14,161 nucleotides of DNA from Myxococcales bacterium (lineage in GTDB: Bacteria; Myxococcota; Myxococcia; Myxococcales; Myxococcaceae): positions 1 through 14,161 of the forward strand of contig PMBV01000366.1 in assembly GCA_003153055.1 (NCBI GenBank), read 5' to 3'. The notes beneath the pieces are model-generated. The model saw nothing but the letters and a program-made list of their open reading frames with translations. It was not told where the DNA came from and searched no databases. Both the position numbers and the translations under genes were made by a program. Numbering within the stretch: position 1 is the first letter of the stretch; every line of letters begins with the position of its first letter. Below, one piece after another: positions 7,637-14,161 of this stretch.

Positions 7637-9151
7637 ATGCGCCGTATCATTTGCTGGCTGACGGTCCTTGTACTGGTCAGCTGCTCGAAAGGAAGGGGAG
7701 GCTCGACCGCCGCGCCGAAGACGAGCCCGGGCGCGGTGAGGGTGGAGTTCTTCGTCATGTCCCAATGCCCGTTCGCCGTGGAGGTGGAGAACGGGGTGAA
7801 GGAAGCGCTCGACAAGCTGGGCCCAGACGTCGACTTCAGGTTGGACTACATCGGCAACGTGACGAACGGGGCACTGTCATCGCTCCACGGGGCCGACGAG
7901 GTGAGGGGCGACATCATTCAACTGTGCGTCGCCAAGTACGCCCCGGGGACCGTGGTGCCCTTCGTCGCGTGCCAGAACAAGGACAACAAAGCGGTGGCGC
8001 ACAACTGGGAGGCCTGCGCTGACGAGGTGAAGGCCCCAGGAGCAGAGGTCAGGAGCTGCGTCGAAGGCGCCGAGGGCCGGGGGCTCGCCACCGAGTCATT
8101 CGCCCGCTCGGCAGCGCGCGGAGCGGCGGGGAGCCCCACGATGCTCATCGGCGGCAAGCCCTACGGAGGGCGGCGCGGTGGCCTCGACTTCCTCCGCGCC
8201 ATCTGCGCCGAGTACGCCGGGACCAAGCCGGGGGCGTGCAAGAGCATTCCCGAGTCTCCCAAGGTGAACGTCACTGTCATCTCTGACTCGCGGTGTGCCG
8301 AATGCAGCACGCTCCGACTGGTGAGCATGCTCAGGGCCAAGATTGCCAACCTTGCGCTCACCGAGCTGGATTACAGCAGCGCCGAGGGGCGAAGAGCCTT
8401 CGACGAACTGCCGGGGGCAGAGGGTCTCATGCTGCCCATGGTGCTGTTCGATGAGGGAATCAAGGCCGACACCGCAGCGATGGGGGTGTTCGGCCGCCAT
8501 CTCAAGGAAGTCGGCACCAAGCTGACACTGGCGGTGGGAGCGTCGTTCCAGCCAACCTGCGCCAACGAGGGCGGCTGCGAGCTGCCGCCGTGCCAGGGCA
8601 GCCTGGCGTGCCGCGCGGAGACCGCCAACACCCTCGACGTCTTCGTCATGTCCCAGTGCCCATTCGGCGTCCAGGCGCTCAACACGGTGGACGAGGTGCT
8701 GAGGAACTTCAAGGGCACTCCGCTCACCTTCCACGTCAACTACATCGCCAGCGGGAGCACGAAGGGCGGCTTTCAGTCGCTCCACGGGCCCGCTGAGGTG
8801 GAGGAGGACCTGCGGGAGCTCTGCGCCATGAAGAAGTACCCGAAGGACTCGCAGTTCATGAGCTACGTCCTCTGTCGCAACCGGGACATTCGATCGCTGG
8901 ACTGGGAGAAGTGCGCGGTGAGCGGCATCGACGCCAAGGTGATCAAGGCCTGCGCCGAGGGGGACGAAGGCAAGACGCTGCTCGAGGAGAGCTTGGCCCT
9001 CTCGAGCGGCCTGCACATCACTGCGAGCCCCACGTGGCTCGTCAATGGCAAGTACAAGTTTTCCGGCGTCGACGCGGAGACCATCAAGAGGAACATCTGT
9101 GGGCACAACGCGACGCTCAAGGGCACCGCGCAGGGCGGCTGCACGCAGTGA
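7637..9151 (+). CDS. Lipoprotein with two GILT-like thiol-oxidoreductase domains flanking a CxxC thioredoxin-like segment
   Basis: A 504-residue envelope lipoprotein with lipobox L-V-S-C16. Domain A (about 33-192) and domain C (about 332-490) are duplicates: each begins FFVMSQCPFA / VFVMSQCPFG (C44, C341). Each has SLHG-x-x-E, then spaced cysteines (C97, C112, C127, C141, C190 versus C396, C413, C426, C439, C488), EGxEG, and a cis-Pro loop (GSPTMLIGG, ASPTWLVNG). The order HG..E, C, VxC, WxxC, I/V-x-x-C-x-EG, P-x-V-N-G matches my memory of the GILT family (gamma-interferon-inducible lysosomal thiol reductase, PF03227). The second active-site cysteine (CxxC) is Ala or Gly, so both are monothiol. 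Between them, about 208-300 looks thioredoxin-like with a true dithiol C220-A-E-C223, followed by a Cys-rich linker (C308, C314, C319, C325). It is last in the exoprotein/FKBP unit. A thiol-disulfide role in the periplasm is likely; whether it reduces, isomerises or only binds is unknown. Confidence 0.8.
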   Translation: MRRIICWLTVLVLVSCSKGRGGSTAAPKTSPGAVRVEFFVMSQCPFAVEVENGVKEALDKLGPDVDFRLDYIGNVTNGALSSLHGADEVRGDIIQLCVAKYAPGTVVPFVACQNKDNKAVAHNWEACADEVKAPGAEVRSCVEGAEGRGLATESFARSAARGAAGSPTMLIGGKPYGGRRGGLDFLRAICAEYAGTKPGACKSIPESPKVNVTVISDSRCAECSTLRLVSMLRAKIANLALTELDYSSAEGRRAFDELPGAEGLMLPMVLFDEGIKADTAAMGVFGRHLKEVGTKLTLAVGASFQPTCANEGGCELPPCQGSLACRAETANTLDVFVMSQCPFGVQALNTVDEVLRNFKGTPLTFHVNYIASGSTKGGFQSLHGPAEVEEDLRELCAMKKYPKDSQFMSYVLCRNRDIRSLDWEKCAVSGIDAKVIKACAEGDEGKTLLEESLALSSGLHITASPTWLVNGKYKFSGVDAETIKRNICGHNATLKGTAQGGCTQ

Positions 9152-9201
9152 AGGTGGCTTGGCCTGCGAGGCGAGGAGGTTCACCCTGGGGGGAGTGTCA
9201 C

Positions 9202-9567
9202 TCAAGGCGCGGCGGCGTAGACCCTCACGGCCTCACTCCACTCGAGCCGCGAGAGCCGCTCGACGAAGGCGCGCACCCGCTCGGTCTGGGTGCCCTCCTC
9301 GAGGGCCGTCGTCGCGGCCGTCGCGAGGGCGTCGTCGAACCGAGCTCGGTACCCGGCCAAGAGTGCCCCCAAGTCGGGGGGAGCCGTCGCGAAGGCCCGC
9401 TCGAGCCCCCCTGGTGCGCTGAGCGCCTCATACGCCGTCCTCAGGCGTCGAAAGCCCTCTGCGTCGGAGTGTGGGGGATGCTTGGCGAGCTCGGCGAAGT
9501 AGGCGCGCTTCAGAGCCCCTCGGTCGAGCGTCGGCGCCAGGTTGAGCACCTCGAGAGCGTCTTTCAA
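9202..9567 (-). CDS. Small J-domain-like protein with degenerate HPD motif
   Basis: A 121-residue protein, last gene of the minus-strand chaperone operon. Residues 3-60 follow a J-domain layout: helix I (ALEVLNLAP), helix II (ALKRAYFAELAKH), the loop, then helix III (FRRLRTAYEALSAP). The Hsp70-stimulating tripeptide HPD is H30-P31-P32 here, followed by HSD. In classical J proteins the Asp is needed to trigger Hsp70 ATPase, so this may bind without stimulating or work through a variant contact. Residues 65-118 are helical with no recognised domain. The start is TTG 9567, chosen because AAGGAGG (9579-9573) sits 5 nt upstream and the J-like homology begins at once. Its location in one operon with an Hsp70 and a GrpE-like protein supports the J assignment. 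Confidence 0.7.
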   Translation of the reverse strand: MKDALEVLNLAPTLDRGALKRAYFAELAKHPPHSDAEGFRRLRTAYEALSAPGGLERAFATAPPDLGALLAGYRARFDDALATAATTALEEGTQTERVRAFVERLSRLEWSEAVRVYAAAP

Positions 9568-9572
9568 GGGCG

Positions 9573-9579
9573 CCTCCTT
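9573..9579 (-). promoter_or_regulatory. Shine-Dalgarno supporting a TTG start
   Basis: AAGGAGG on the minus strand lies 5 nt ahead of TTG 9567, inside the 15 bp gap after the 635-residue gene. It is near-perfect and is the main reason for accepting the rare start codon. Confidence 0.75.
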
Positions 9580-9582
9580 CCT

Positions 9583-11490
9583 CTAGAACGGCAGGTCGTC
9601 TTGTTCGGGCTTGGCAGGCGACTTCTTTGGCTTTGAGGGCTTCTTCTTCGCCTTCGACTTCTTCGCCTTCTTCGTGGCTGACTTCTTCGGCTTGATCTTG
9701 GGCGTCACCACGACGCGCGCGGCCTCCACCGCCCGCACGACGGAGTCGCCCGTCGCGGGGGCGGCTTCGTAGGCCTTGAGCAACGCCAGGCTCAAGCGGA
9801 ACAGGACCATCCTCGGGGCGCCCAAGCGATGCGCGGCGTGAAAGGCCTCGGCCAGCGCCTTGGCGTCGCTGGCATAGTCGCGCACCAGGCGGCTCTCCAC
9901 CTCGAAGCCGAGCTCGGTCCAGCCGGCGTTGGTCGCCGTGGCGGCCGCCTCCACCAGGGCCACCGCCCCTTTCCCCGCAACGAACCGCTCCACTTTCTTC
10001 CGGGCGTCCTCGAGCGTCTGTTCTCGTTCGAGGGCCATCTCGAGGTACTCGCGGTCGAGCGTCAGAAGCTGCGCCTCGTGTCGCTCGAAGAGCTTCAGGG
10101 CCTTTGGGCAGAGCTCAGCGGACTCGAACTCATCCTCGACCTCCTCGAGAAAGGACTCGAAGTCCGGGCCTGGCCCGTCGCGGGTCAGCTCTCGCAGACG
10201 CGCGCTGGTGATGGCGTCGGAGTTGACGTGGCTGACAAGGTCCGCGACGAGCTGGCCCAGGGCGTGCCTCACCGGCCCGTCTGAGCCGTCCCAGGCGCCG
10301 TCGACGATGGCCTCGCCTACCTCCGCGGGGAGGAGCTCGCCGACCGCGTCGAAGAAGGCGAGCCGCTGCTTCGTGTCGAGGTCGCCCAGGAACCGGGTGA
10401 GCGCCGTACGCTCCGCGGACAGCCGAGCGAAGGCCTGGGCGAGCCACTCGGGGGCGAACGCCTCGTCGTTCACCAACGGCCAGAGCTTCAGCGCCTTGAC
10501 CGCGAGCGCCAGTGAAGGTGTCGCGGAGCCGCCCGTCGCGCCCAGCAGCGTCTCGACGAGGCGAAGGCCGCTCCGCGCGGCGCCCTTGGCGAACAGCTGG
10601 CCCTCGACGGCGCGGGAGACGATCTCGCGGTGAGCTGGGAACCTCGCCGTGGCGGCACCGAGCAGACAGAACGGACGCGCAGCAGCCTCGGTAGCCAAGG
10701 GCTCTGGCCCGACGCTCGACGCGACGACCCGGAAGGCCACGAGCACGTCGTCGGCCACCTCGAGTGGGGCCCCAGCGTCTCGCAGCAGGGTCGCCACGAG
10801 CACCGCCGGCGAGACATCAGCGTGATGCTTCTCGGCCCTGATGAGGAGCTCGCGGACCCCGAGCCTCACCCCCAGCACGCGGAGCGGAGCGGCCAACTCC
10901 GCCGGCGCCTTCTGGCACCACGCCTCCATCGTCTCGGCGAAGACACCCCATGGGTGCTGGGCGCAGAGGGTGAGCACCGCCGTCTCCACCTGCGAGACGC
11001 TCGTCGGCGCTGGCGGACGCGGACGGCGCTGACTCTGAGGCTCGTGACCCAAGCGTGGGTCGACGCGCGGTGCGACGGGCGCCGCCTCGGCTGGTACGGC
11101 CGTCGCTCCGCTCTCGACGAAGGCACCGACGAGCCGACCGAGGGCCGGCGCCTGGGCCTGGGCCTGGGGTTCGAGGTGCCGCCAGGCCAGCGCGGCCCGG
11201 GGCAGATCCTTCGTGCGGACGGCGCCCCACAAGAGCGCCCACCAGCACTTGGCTGCGTCGGCCGAGGTGGCGTCGCCGCCCAGCCGCTCCTCCTTCGCCA
11301 CCCGGGCAACCCAGAAGCCGAGGCGGCTCCAGTCGCCCCGCTGATGCGCCTCGGCGACGGCGGCGCGAAACAGCTCGCCGACCGCGGCCAGGTGCGCGTC
11401 GCGCTCATGGACCGGCAGCTTCAGGAGTGCGGCCACCGCGAGCTCTGCGTCGTTGCGCTTGAGGCCCTTGGCGACGTCGTCCGCGCCCAT
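9583..11490 (-). CDS. Unrecognised 635-residue helical protein of the Hsp70 operon, Lys-rich tail ending DDLPF
   Basis: I do not recognise this family. The ATG at 11490 lies 2 bp after the Hsp70 stop, with AGGGGG about 7 nt upstream inside the Hsp70 3' end, so translational coupling is likely. Residues 1-125 are Ala/Leu/Trp-rich helices that could be TPR-like. Residues about 128-165 are a Pro/Ala-rich linker. Residues 166-590 form a long, almost wholly helical region with an acidic patch (about 443-459, rich in Glu/Asp). Residues 598-635 are a lysine-rich, histone-H1-like tail of KK, SAT, SK and PAK units ending in acidic-hydrophobic DDLPF. No signal peptide or membrane segment is visible, so it is probably cytoplasmic. 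Position between an Hsp70 and a J-like gene suggests a client, adaptor or scaffold for that chaperone. The tail could bind nucleic acid or an acidic partner. Confidence 0.85.
   Translation of the reverse strand: MGADDVAKGLKRNDAELAVAALLKLPVHERDAHLAAVGELFRAAVAEAHQRGDWSRLGFWVARVAKEERLGGDATSADAAKCWWALLWGAVRTKDLPRAALAWRHLEPQAQAQAPALGRLVGAFVESGATAVPAEAAPVAPRVDPRLGHEPQSQRRPRPPAPTSVSQVETAVLTLCAQHPWGVFAETMEAWCQKAPAELAAPLRVLGVRLGVRELLIRAEKHHADVSPAVLVATLLRDAGAPLEVADDVLVAFRVVASSVGPEPLATEAAARPFCLLGAATARFPAHREIVSRAVEGQLFAKGAARSGLRLVETLLGATGGSATPSLALAVKALKLWPLVNDEAFAPEWLAQAFARLSAERTALTRFLGDLDTKQRLAFFDAVGELLPAEVGEAIVDGAWDGSDGPVRHALGQLVADLVSHVNSDAITSARLRELTRDGPGPDFESFLEEVEDEFESAELCPKALKLFERHEAQLLTLDREYLEMALEREQTLEDARKKVERFVAGKGAVALVEAAATATNAGWTELGFEVESRLVRDYASDAKALAEAFHAAHRLGAPRMVLFRLSLALLKAYEAAPATGDSVVRAVEAARVVVTPKIKPKKSATKKAKKSKAKKKPSKPKKSPAKPEQDDLPF
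9586..9699 (-). other. Lys-rich low-complexity tail with SSB-like acidic tip
   Basis: This encodes residues 598-635 of the preceding protein. Lysine makes up about half of the first 30 positions, mostly AAG codons, seen on the + strand as CTT/CTTC runs. The last residues are EQDDLPF, similar in form to the C-terminal tip of bacterial single-stranded DNA-binding proteins (DDIPF in E. coli SSB). The resemblance is visible; function is not shown. Confidence 0.6.
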
Positions 11491-11492
11491 CG

Positions 11493-13157
11493 TCAGTCCC
11501 CCTCCTCCACGTCGAGGAAGAGATCGAGCAGCTCGTCCTCGACGCCATCACGCTCGGAGCCCGTGGCGCCTGTGAGCCTGGTGAGCAGGGATTCAAGCTT
11601 GGCGCGGTGGGGGCCCTCGAGCTTCTCGAGGAGCCGGTGGGCTTTGCGCTCGATCGCGCTCTGTGGCGGCTCACCTGGCTTCAAGCCCTCGGCGCTGCGG
11701 CTCGCGTCGGCGACCGAGAGCGCGACGGTCTTCTCGGCTGAGCCCCGCTGGGTGACGGTGACCTTCACCACGCCATTGAGATCGTACTCGAACTGAACCT
11801 TCACCGGCGTTTGGGCGGGAGACGGCTCCAAGGGGTAGTCGAACGAGCCCACCCGCGTGTTCTCCGAGGTGCGGCTCGATTCTCCCTGAAACACCTCGAC
11901 GGCGATGTGGGCTTGGTCGTCGCGGAGGGTGTAGAACTCCTCGGCGCGCAGCGCGGGGAGCGCCGTGTTTCGCGGAATGAGCTTGGCGAAGGTCTCGACC
12001 TCGTCGCGGTACTCGTCCTCGGGCCCCAGTACCTTGACGCCGAGGCTGTGGGCGGCGACGTCGACGAGGATCCGGTCGACCTTCGCGCCGGTGAGGATGC
12101 CCGCCTGCATCGACGCTCCGAGCCCCACCGCGAGATCGACGTCGACCTCGTCGCGCACGTCCACCTGGAGCGCCTCCTCGAGGCGCGAGCGCACCAGGGG
12201 AATGCGGGTCGAGCCACCGACGAGGCAGATGTGAGAGAGCGATTGGCCGTCGAGCTTCGCGTCGGCGAGGGCCCGCTTGACCAGGTCGACGGTGCACTCG
12301 ATGAGCGGGGTGATGAGCTCTTCGAAGCGCCGGCGCGTGAGCTCGACCTCGAGGTGGATAGGTTGACCCTGGTGCTTGGTGAGGAACTCCTCGCGCACCG
12401 TGACCGAGGTCGTCGTCGAGAGGTGAATCTTCGTCTCCTCGGCGAGCCGGCGGAGCCGCGCCATGGCTCGAGCGTCGTCCCGCGGGTCGACCCCGAAGTG
12501 GCCCTTGAGGTGGTCCAAGAAGAAGCGGACCAAGAGCTCGTCGAAGTCGTCGCCGCCCAGGGCCGAGTTGCCATTCGTGGCGCGCACCTCACGCACGCCC
12601 TCGAAGATCTCGAGCACCGAGACGTCGAAGGTCCCACCGCCGAGATCGTAGATGAGGACGATCTCCGGGTGGGCCATCGCGACGGCCGAGCCGACATGCT
12701 GGTAGACGAGCGAAGCGCTGGTGGGCTCGTTGAGCAGACGCAGCACGTTGAGTCCGGCGAGCTCGCCCGCCTTGAGGGTCGCGCGGCGCTGGGCGTCGTC
12801 GAAGTACGCGGGGACCGTGATGACGACGTCCTTGACGTCGGTGCCGGTGGCGGCGGCAGCGCCGTTCTTGAGGGCCTTGAGGATCTCCGAAGACACCTCT
12901 TCCGGAGTGCGGCGCGTCACGCCCATCTCGTAGGCGAAGGCCTGGCCCATCTTCCGCTTCACCGAGCGGATGGTCTTGTCGGGGTGCTCGAGCTCGAGGT
13001 TCCGGGCTTCACGGCCGACGGCGACGCGCTCGCCATGGAAGAGCACCACCGAGGGGACGATGGGGCTCCCGTCGATGGGGATGGCCACCGGGCGTCCGTC
13101 GACGAGCCGGGAGATGACCGAGTTGGTGGTGCCGAGATCGATGCCAAAGGTGCTCAT
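11493..13157 (-). CDS. Hsp70-family molecular chaperone with shortened C-terminal lid
   Basis: A 554-residue ATP-dependent chaperone, cytoplasmic. The nucleotide-binding domain (1-358) shows phosphate-1 GIDLGTTNS (5-13), K67 in SVKRKMG matching the catalytic lysine of Dna[11 protein letters not shown] (115-124), phosphate-2 [13 protein letters not shown] (171-183), LGGDDFD (200-206) and the adenosine motif GGSTRIP (314-320). The linker region is [12 protein letters not shown], where DnaK has VTPLSLG. The beta substrate-binding domain (about 376-490) includes VFQGE (422-426) and ENTRVGSF. After about 497 only some 58 residues remain, so the alpha-helical lid is much shorter than in DnaK (638 residues in E. 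coli). The length is close to E. coli HscC (556), another specialised Hsp70. It overlaps the GrpE-like gene by ATGA and is followed by the 635-residue gene after 2 bp. This is probably a specialised paralogue, not the housekeeping DnaK. Confidence 0.95.
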   Translation of the reverse strand: MSTFGIDLGTTNSVISRLVDGRPVAIPIDGSPIVPSVVLFHGERVAVGREARNLELEHPDKTIRSVKRKMGQAFAYEMGVTRRTPEEVSSEILKALKNGAAAATGTDVKDVVITVPAYFDDAQRRATLKAGELAGLNVLRLLNEPTSASLVYQHVGSAVAMAHPEIVLIYDLGGGTFDVSVLEIFEGVREVRATNGNSALGGDDFDELLVRFFLDHLKGHFGVDPRDDARAMARLRRLAEETKIHLSTTTSVTVREEFLTKHQGQPIHLEVELTRRRFEELITPLIECTVDLVKRALADAKLDGQSLSHICLVGGSTRIPLVRSRLEEALQVDVRDEVDVDLAVGLGASMQAGILTGAKVDRILVDVAAHSLGVKVLGPEDEYRDEVETFAKLIPRNTALPALRAEEFYTLRDDQAHIAVEVFQGESSRTSENTRVGSFDYPLEPSPAQTPVKVQFEYDLNGVVKVTVTQRGSAEKTVALSVADASRSAEGLKPGEPPQSAIERKAHRLLEKLEGPHRAKLESLLTRLTGATGSERDGVEDELLDLFLDVEEGD

Positions 13158-13699
13158 GTGGACCGCCTGTTGGTGAGGACTTCGCCTTCACGGATGACTC
13201 GGTCGCCACGCACCACGGCGGCCCGAACGACTCGGGAGACGACACCATCTGGCAGCCCGGGCTCCTCGTGCGTCCCGACGACGCGGAAGAGGCGGCCATC
13301 GGGCGCGGCGCCAGGCGAGGCGCGACGCTCGAGGGAGCCCTGCGACAGCATGCGCTCGAGGCGCTGCAGCACTCGGCGGAGGCCCTCGGCCAGCGCCGGG
13401 CTCGCCTGGGCCTCGGAGGAGCCGGCGGCCGTCTCGAGGAGATCCATCGCGTCGAGGAGGTCGTCCCACTTGAGGTCGCTCGGCGCGATGGGCTCCGCGC
13501 GTTGGAGCGCCTCGAGGTGGGTGAAGCCCCCGTCGACTCGGGAGGAGAGATCGTCGAGCTTGACGGCGAGCTTGGCCTGAGCGCGCGCCGTCTTCTGGAA
13601 GAGCTCGATCATCTCGTTGGCCCAGCCCGGCGCGGCGTCATTGGGCTCGGGTGCCGCGGGGGGCTGCGGGCCGGGAAGGAGGCGTCGAAGCCAAGACAT
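13154..13699 (-). CDS. GrpE-like nucleotide exchange factor
   Basis: A 181-residue protein, first gene of the chaperone operon. Residues 1-25 are a basic/Pro-rich N-terminus (MSWLRRLLPG). Residues about 27-67 and 74-120 are helical and could form the GrpE-type helical stalk, shorter and less regular than in housekeeping GrpE. Residues 135-178 match the GrpE C-terminal beta domain: LFRVVGTHEEPGLPDG, then GVVSRVVRAAVVRGDRVIREGEV, like the family's 'G-V-v-e-v...GY-GdrvlRpA-V'. The expected role is ADP release from the adjacent Hsp70. Its TGA overlaps the Hsp70 ATG (13157-13154), indicating coupled translation. No Shine-Dalgarno is visible before ATG 13699. In M. xanthus the grpS gene similarly sits upstream of and is co-transcribed with sglK. 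The identification rests on the C-terminal pattern plus context. Confidence 0.75.
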   Translation of the reverse strand: MSWLRRLLPGPQPPAAPEPNDAAPGWANEMIELFQKTARAQAKLAVKLDDLSSRVDGGFTHLEALQRAEPIAPSDLKWDDLLDAMDLLETAAGSSEAQASPALAEGLRRVLQRLERMLSQGSLERRASPGAAPDGRLFRVVGTHEEPGLPDGVVSRVVRAAVVRGDRVIREGEVLTNRRST

Positions 13700-13843
13700 G
13701 CGGGCGAGCTAGCAGGCTCCGTGCCTGGGCTCAATCTCGGACCGAAGGGCGGGCTGCGACTCGCGGCGAATCCGGGAGTTGCAGGCTCCTCCCGAAGCGA
13801 GCCATGGGCGAGGACGGTCGCCAGGCCGTTAAGCTTGGACTCG
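13700..13843. promoter_or_regulatory. Divergent intergenic region between chaperone operon and FHA-domain gene
   Basis: This 144 bp spacer must hold promoters for both directions. On the minus strand, TTGAGC (13734-13729), 17 nt, then TAGCTC (13711-13706) is a weak sigma70-like pair whose start point would fall at about the ATG (13699), consistent with the missing Shine-Dalgarno and a possible leaderless transcript. An inverted repeat CGGGAG (13773-13778) / CTCCCG (13789-13794) with a 10 nt spacer could be an operator. On the + strand TTGCAG (13779-13784) and an AT-richer patch around TTAAGCTT (13829-13836) precede the FHA gene. No CIRCE heat-shock element (TTAGCACTC-N9-GAGTGCTAA) is present. 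All promoter calls are by eye and weak in GC-rich DNA. Confidence 0.4.
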
Positions 13844-14161
13844 ATGGAGGACTTCCCCGCGCTCAAGGTCCTGGCGCTGTCCAGCCCCCCCCGAGAGGCG
13901 CTCTGGCGCTCCGGCTCGGCGCCGGCTCACCCGGAGCTTGCCCCGGGCGTCCTCGTGCCGGTCTCCGAGCACTTCGTCATCGGGCGGCGGCGGGACGCGG
14001 ACCTGAACATCGAGGTGCCGGGCGTCAATCGCTCGCACTGCCTCATCGAGCGGCGGTACGGCCGGTGGTGGCTGTTGCACCTCGGAGGCGCGACCGGCAC
14101 TTTTCACAACGGGGTCAGCATCGCGAACGTCGAGCTCGAGCACCTCGACGTCATCGAGCTG
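13844..14161 (+). CDS. FHA-domain protein, partial (runs off right edge)
   Basis: 106 residues are visible from ATG 13844. After a 40-residue lead, residues about 38-106 are a forkhead-associated (FHA) domain, which binds phosphothreonine peptides. FVIGRRRDADL carries the conserved Gly-Arg (G47-R48), VNRSHCLIE carries R63 and H65 of the SRxH motif with the Ser replaced by Asn62, and GTFHNG carries N89-G90. The sequence is open at the window end, so fusions to a kinase, regulator or other output domain cannot be seen. It is divergent from the chaperone operon. FHA genes are abundant in myxobacteria alongside Ser/Thr kinases, so a shared job with the Hsp70 is only a possibility. The upstream frame stays open, but ATG 13844 is the most sensible start; the ribosome site is weak (GGA). 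Confidence 0.85.
   Translation, partial: MEDFPALKVLALSSPPREALWRSGSAPAHPELAPGVLVPVSEHFVIGRRRDADLNIEVPGVNRSHCLIERRYGRWWLLHLGGATGTFHNGVSIANVELEHLDVIEL

Noticed and set aside
9152..9201. Hairpin GCCT-GCG-AGGC (9162-9172) as a bidirectional terminator between the convergent units
   Set aside because: It has only a 4 bp stem and no T-run on either strand. A terminator is expected here but none can be recognised.
10630..11796. A 388-codon + strand open frame opposite the 635-residue gene
   Set aside because: Its composition is Arg/Gly/Ala-rich with no domain. The minus-strand gene has proper spacing, a ribosome site and a sensible protein.
11811..13580. A 589-codon open frame on the + strand opposite the Hsp70 and GrpE-like genes
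   Set aside because: It is an antisense shadow of GC-rich codons. The minus-strand reading shows unmistakable Hsp70 motifs, and the + strand product has no recognisable pattern.
13700..13843. CIRCE/HrcA heat-shock operator ahead of the chaperone operon
   Set aside because: No match to the CIRCE inverted repeat was found on either strand, so classical HrcA control is not supported.

Overview
The window is high-GC DNA that reads like a myxobacterium or a close relative (Myxococcota). This is inferred from GC-rich third codon positions, tightly packed operons, GTG/TTG starts, and a GrpE-like/Hsp70 gene pair arranged like the grpS-sglK pair of Myxococcus xanthus. It is not proven by a marker gene. 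No RNA genes, CRISPR, insertion sequences or phage genes were seen. Coding density is very high: no gene-free stretch exceeds 300 bases, and the largest gaps are about 100 bp (5964-6063) and 144 bp (13700-13843).

The left two thirds (3-9151, all + strand) look like one envelope-protein transcription unit. It begins inside a giant filamentous-haemagglutinin-like exoprotein that runs in from the left edge. Its frame is interrupted by a single in-frame TAG at 4254-4256 and then continues in the same frame to 5963. Next come two paralogous FKBP-type prolyl isomerases (6064-6789, soluble periplasmic; 6798-7616, lipoprotein). The unit ends with a 504-residue lipoprotein (7637-9151) built of two GILT-like thiol-oxidoreductase domains around a central CxxC thioredoxin-like segment. 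The simplest reading is a secreted beta-helix adhesin travelling with dedicated periplasmic folding helpers for proline isomerisation and cysteine redox.

The right third is a minus-strand chaperone operon read from 13699 to 9202: a GrpE-like exchange factor, an Hsp70 with a shortened lid, an unrecognised 635-residue helical protein with a lysine-rich tail ending in DDLPF, and a small J-domain-like protein whose HPD motif reads HPP. Spacing is operonic throughout (4-base overlap, 2 bp and 15 bp). The two units converge with only 50 bp between them. Divergent from the chaperone operon, across a 144 bp spacer, an FHA (forkhead-associated, phosphothreonine-binding) domain protein starts and runs off the right edge.

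The best candidates for something undescribed are the tandem GILT-like lipoprotein in its exoprotein/FKBP setting, and the self-contained Hsp70 operon carrying a degenerate J protein and the unknown 635-residue partner.
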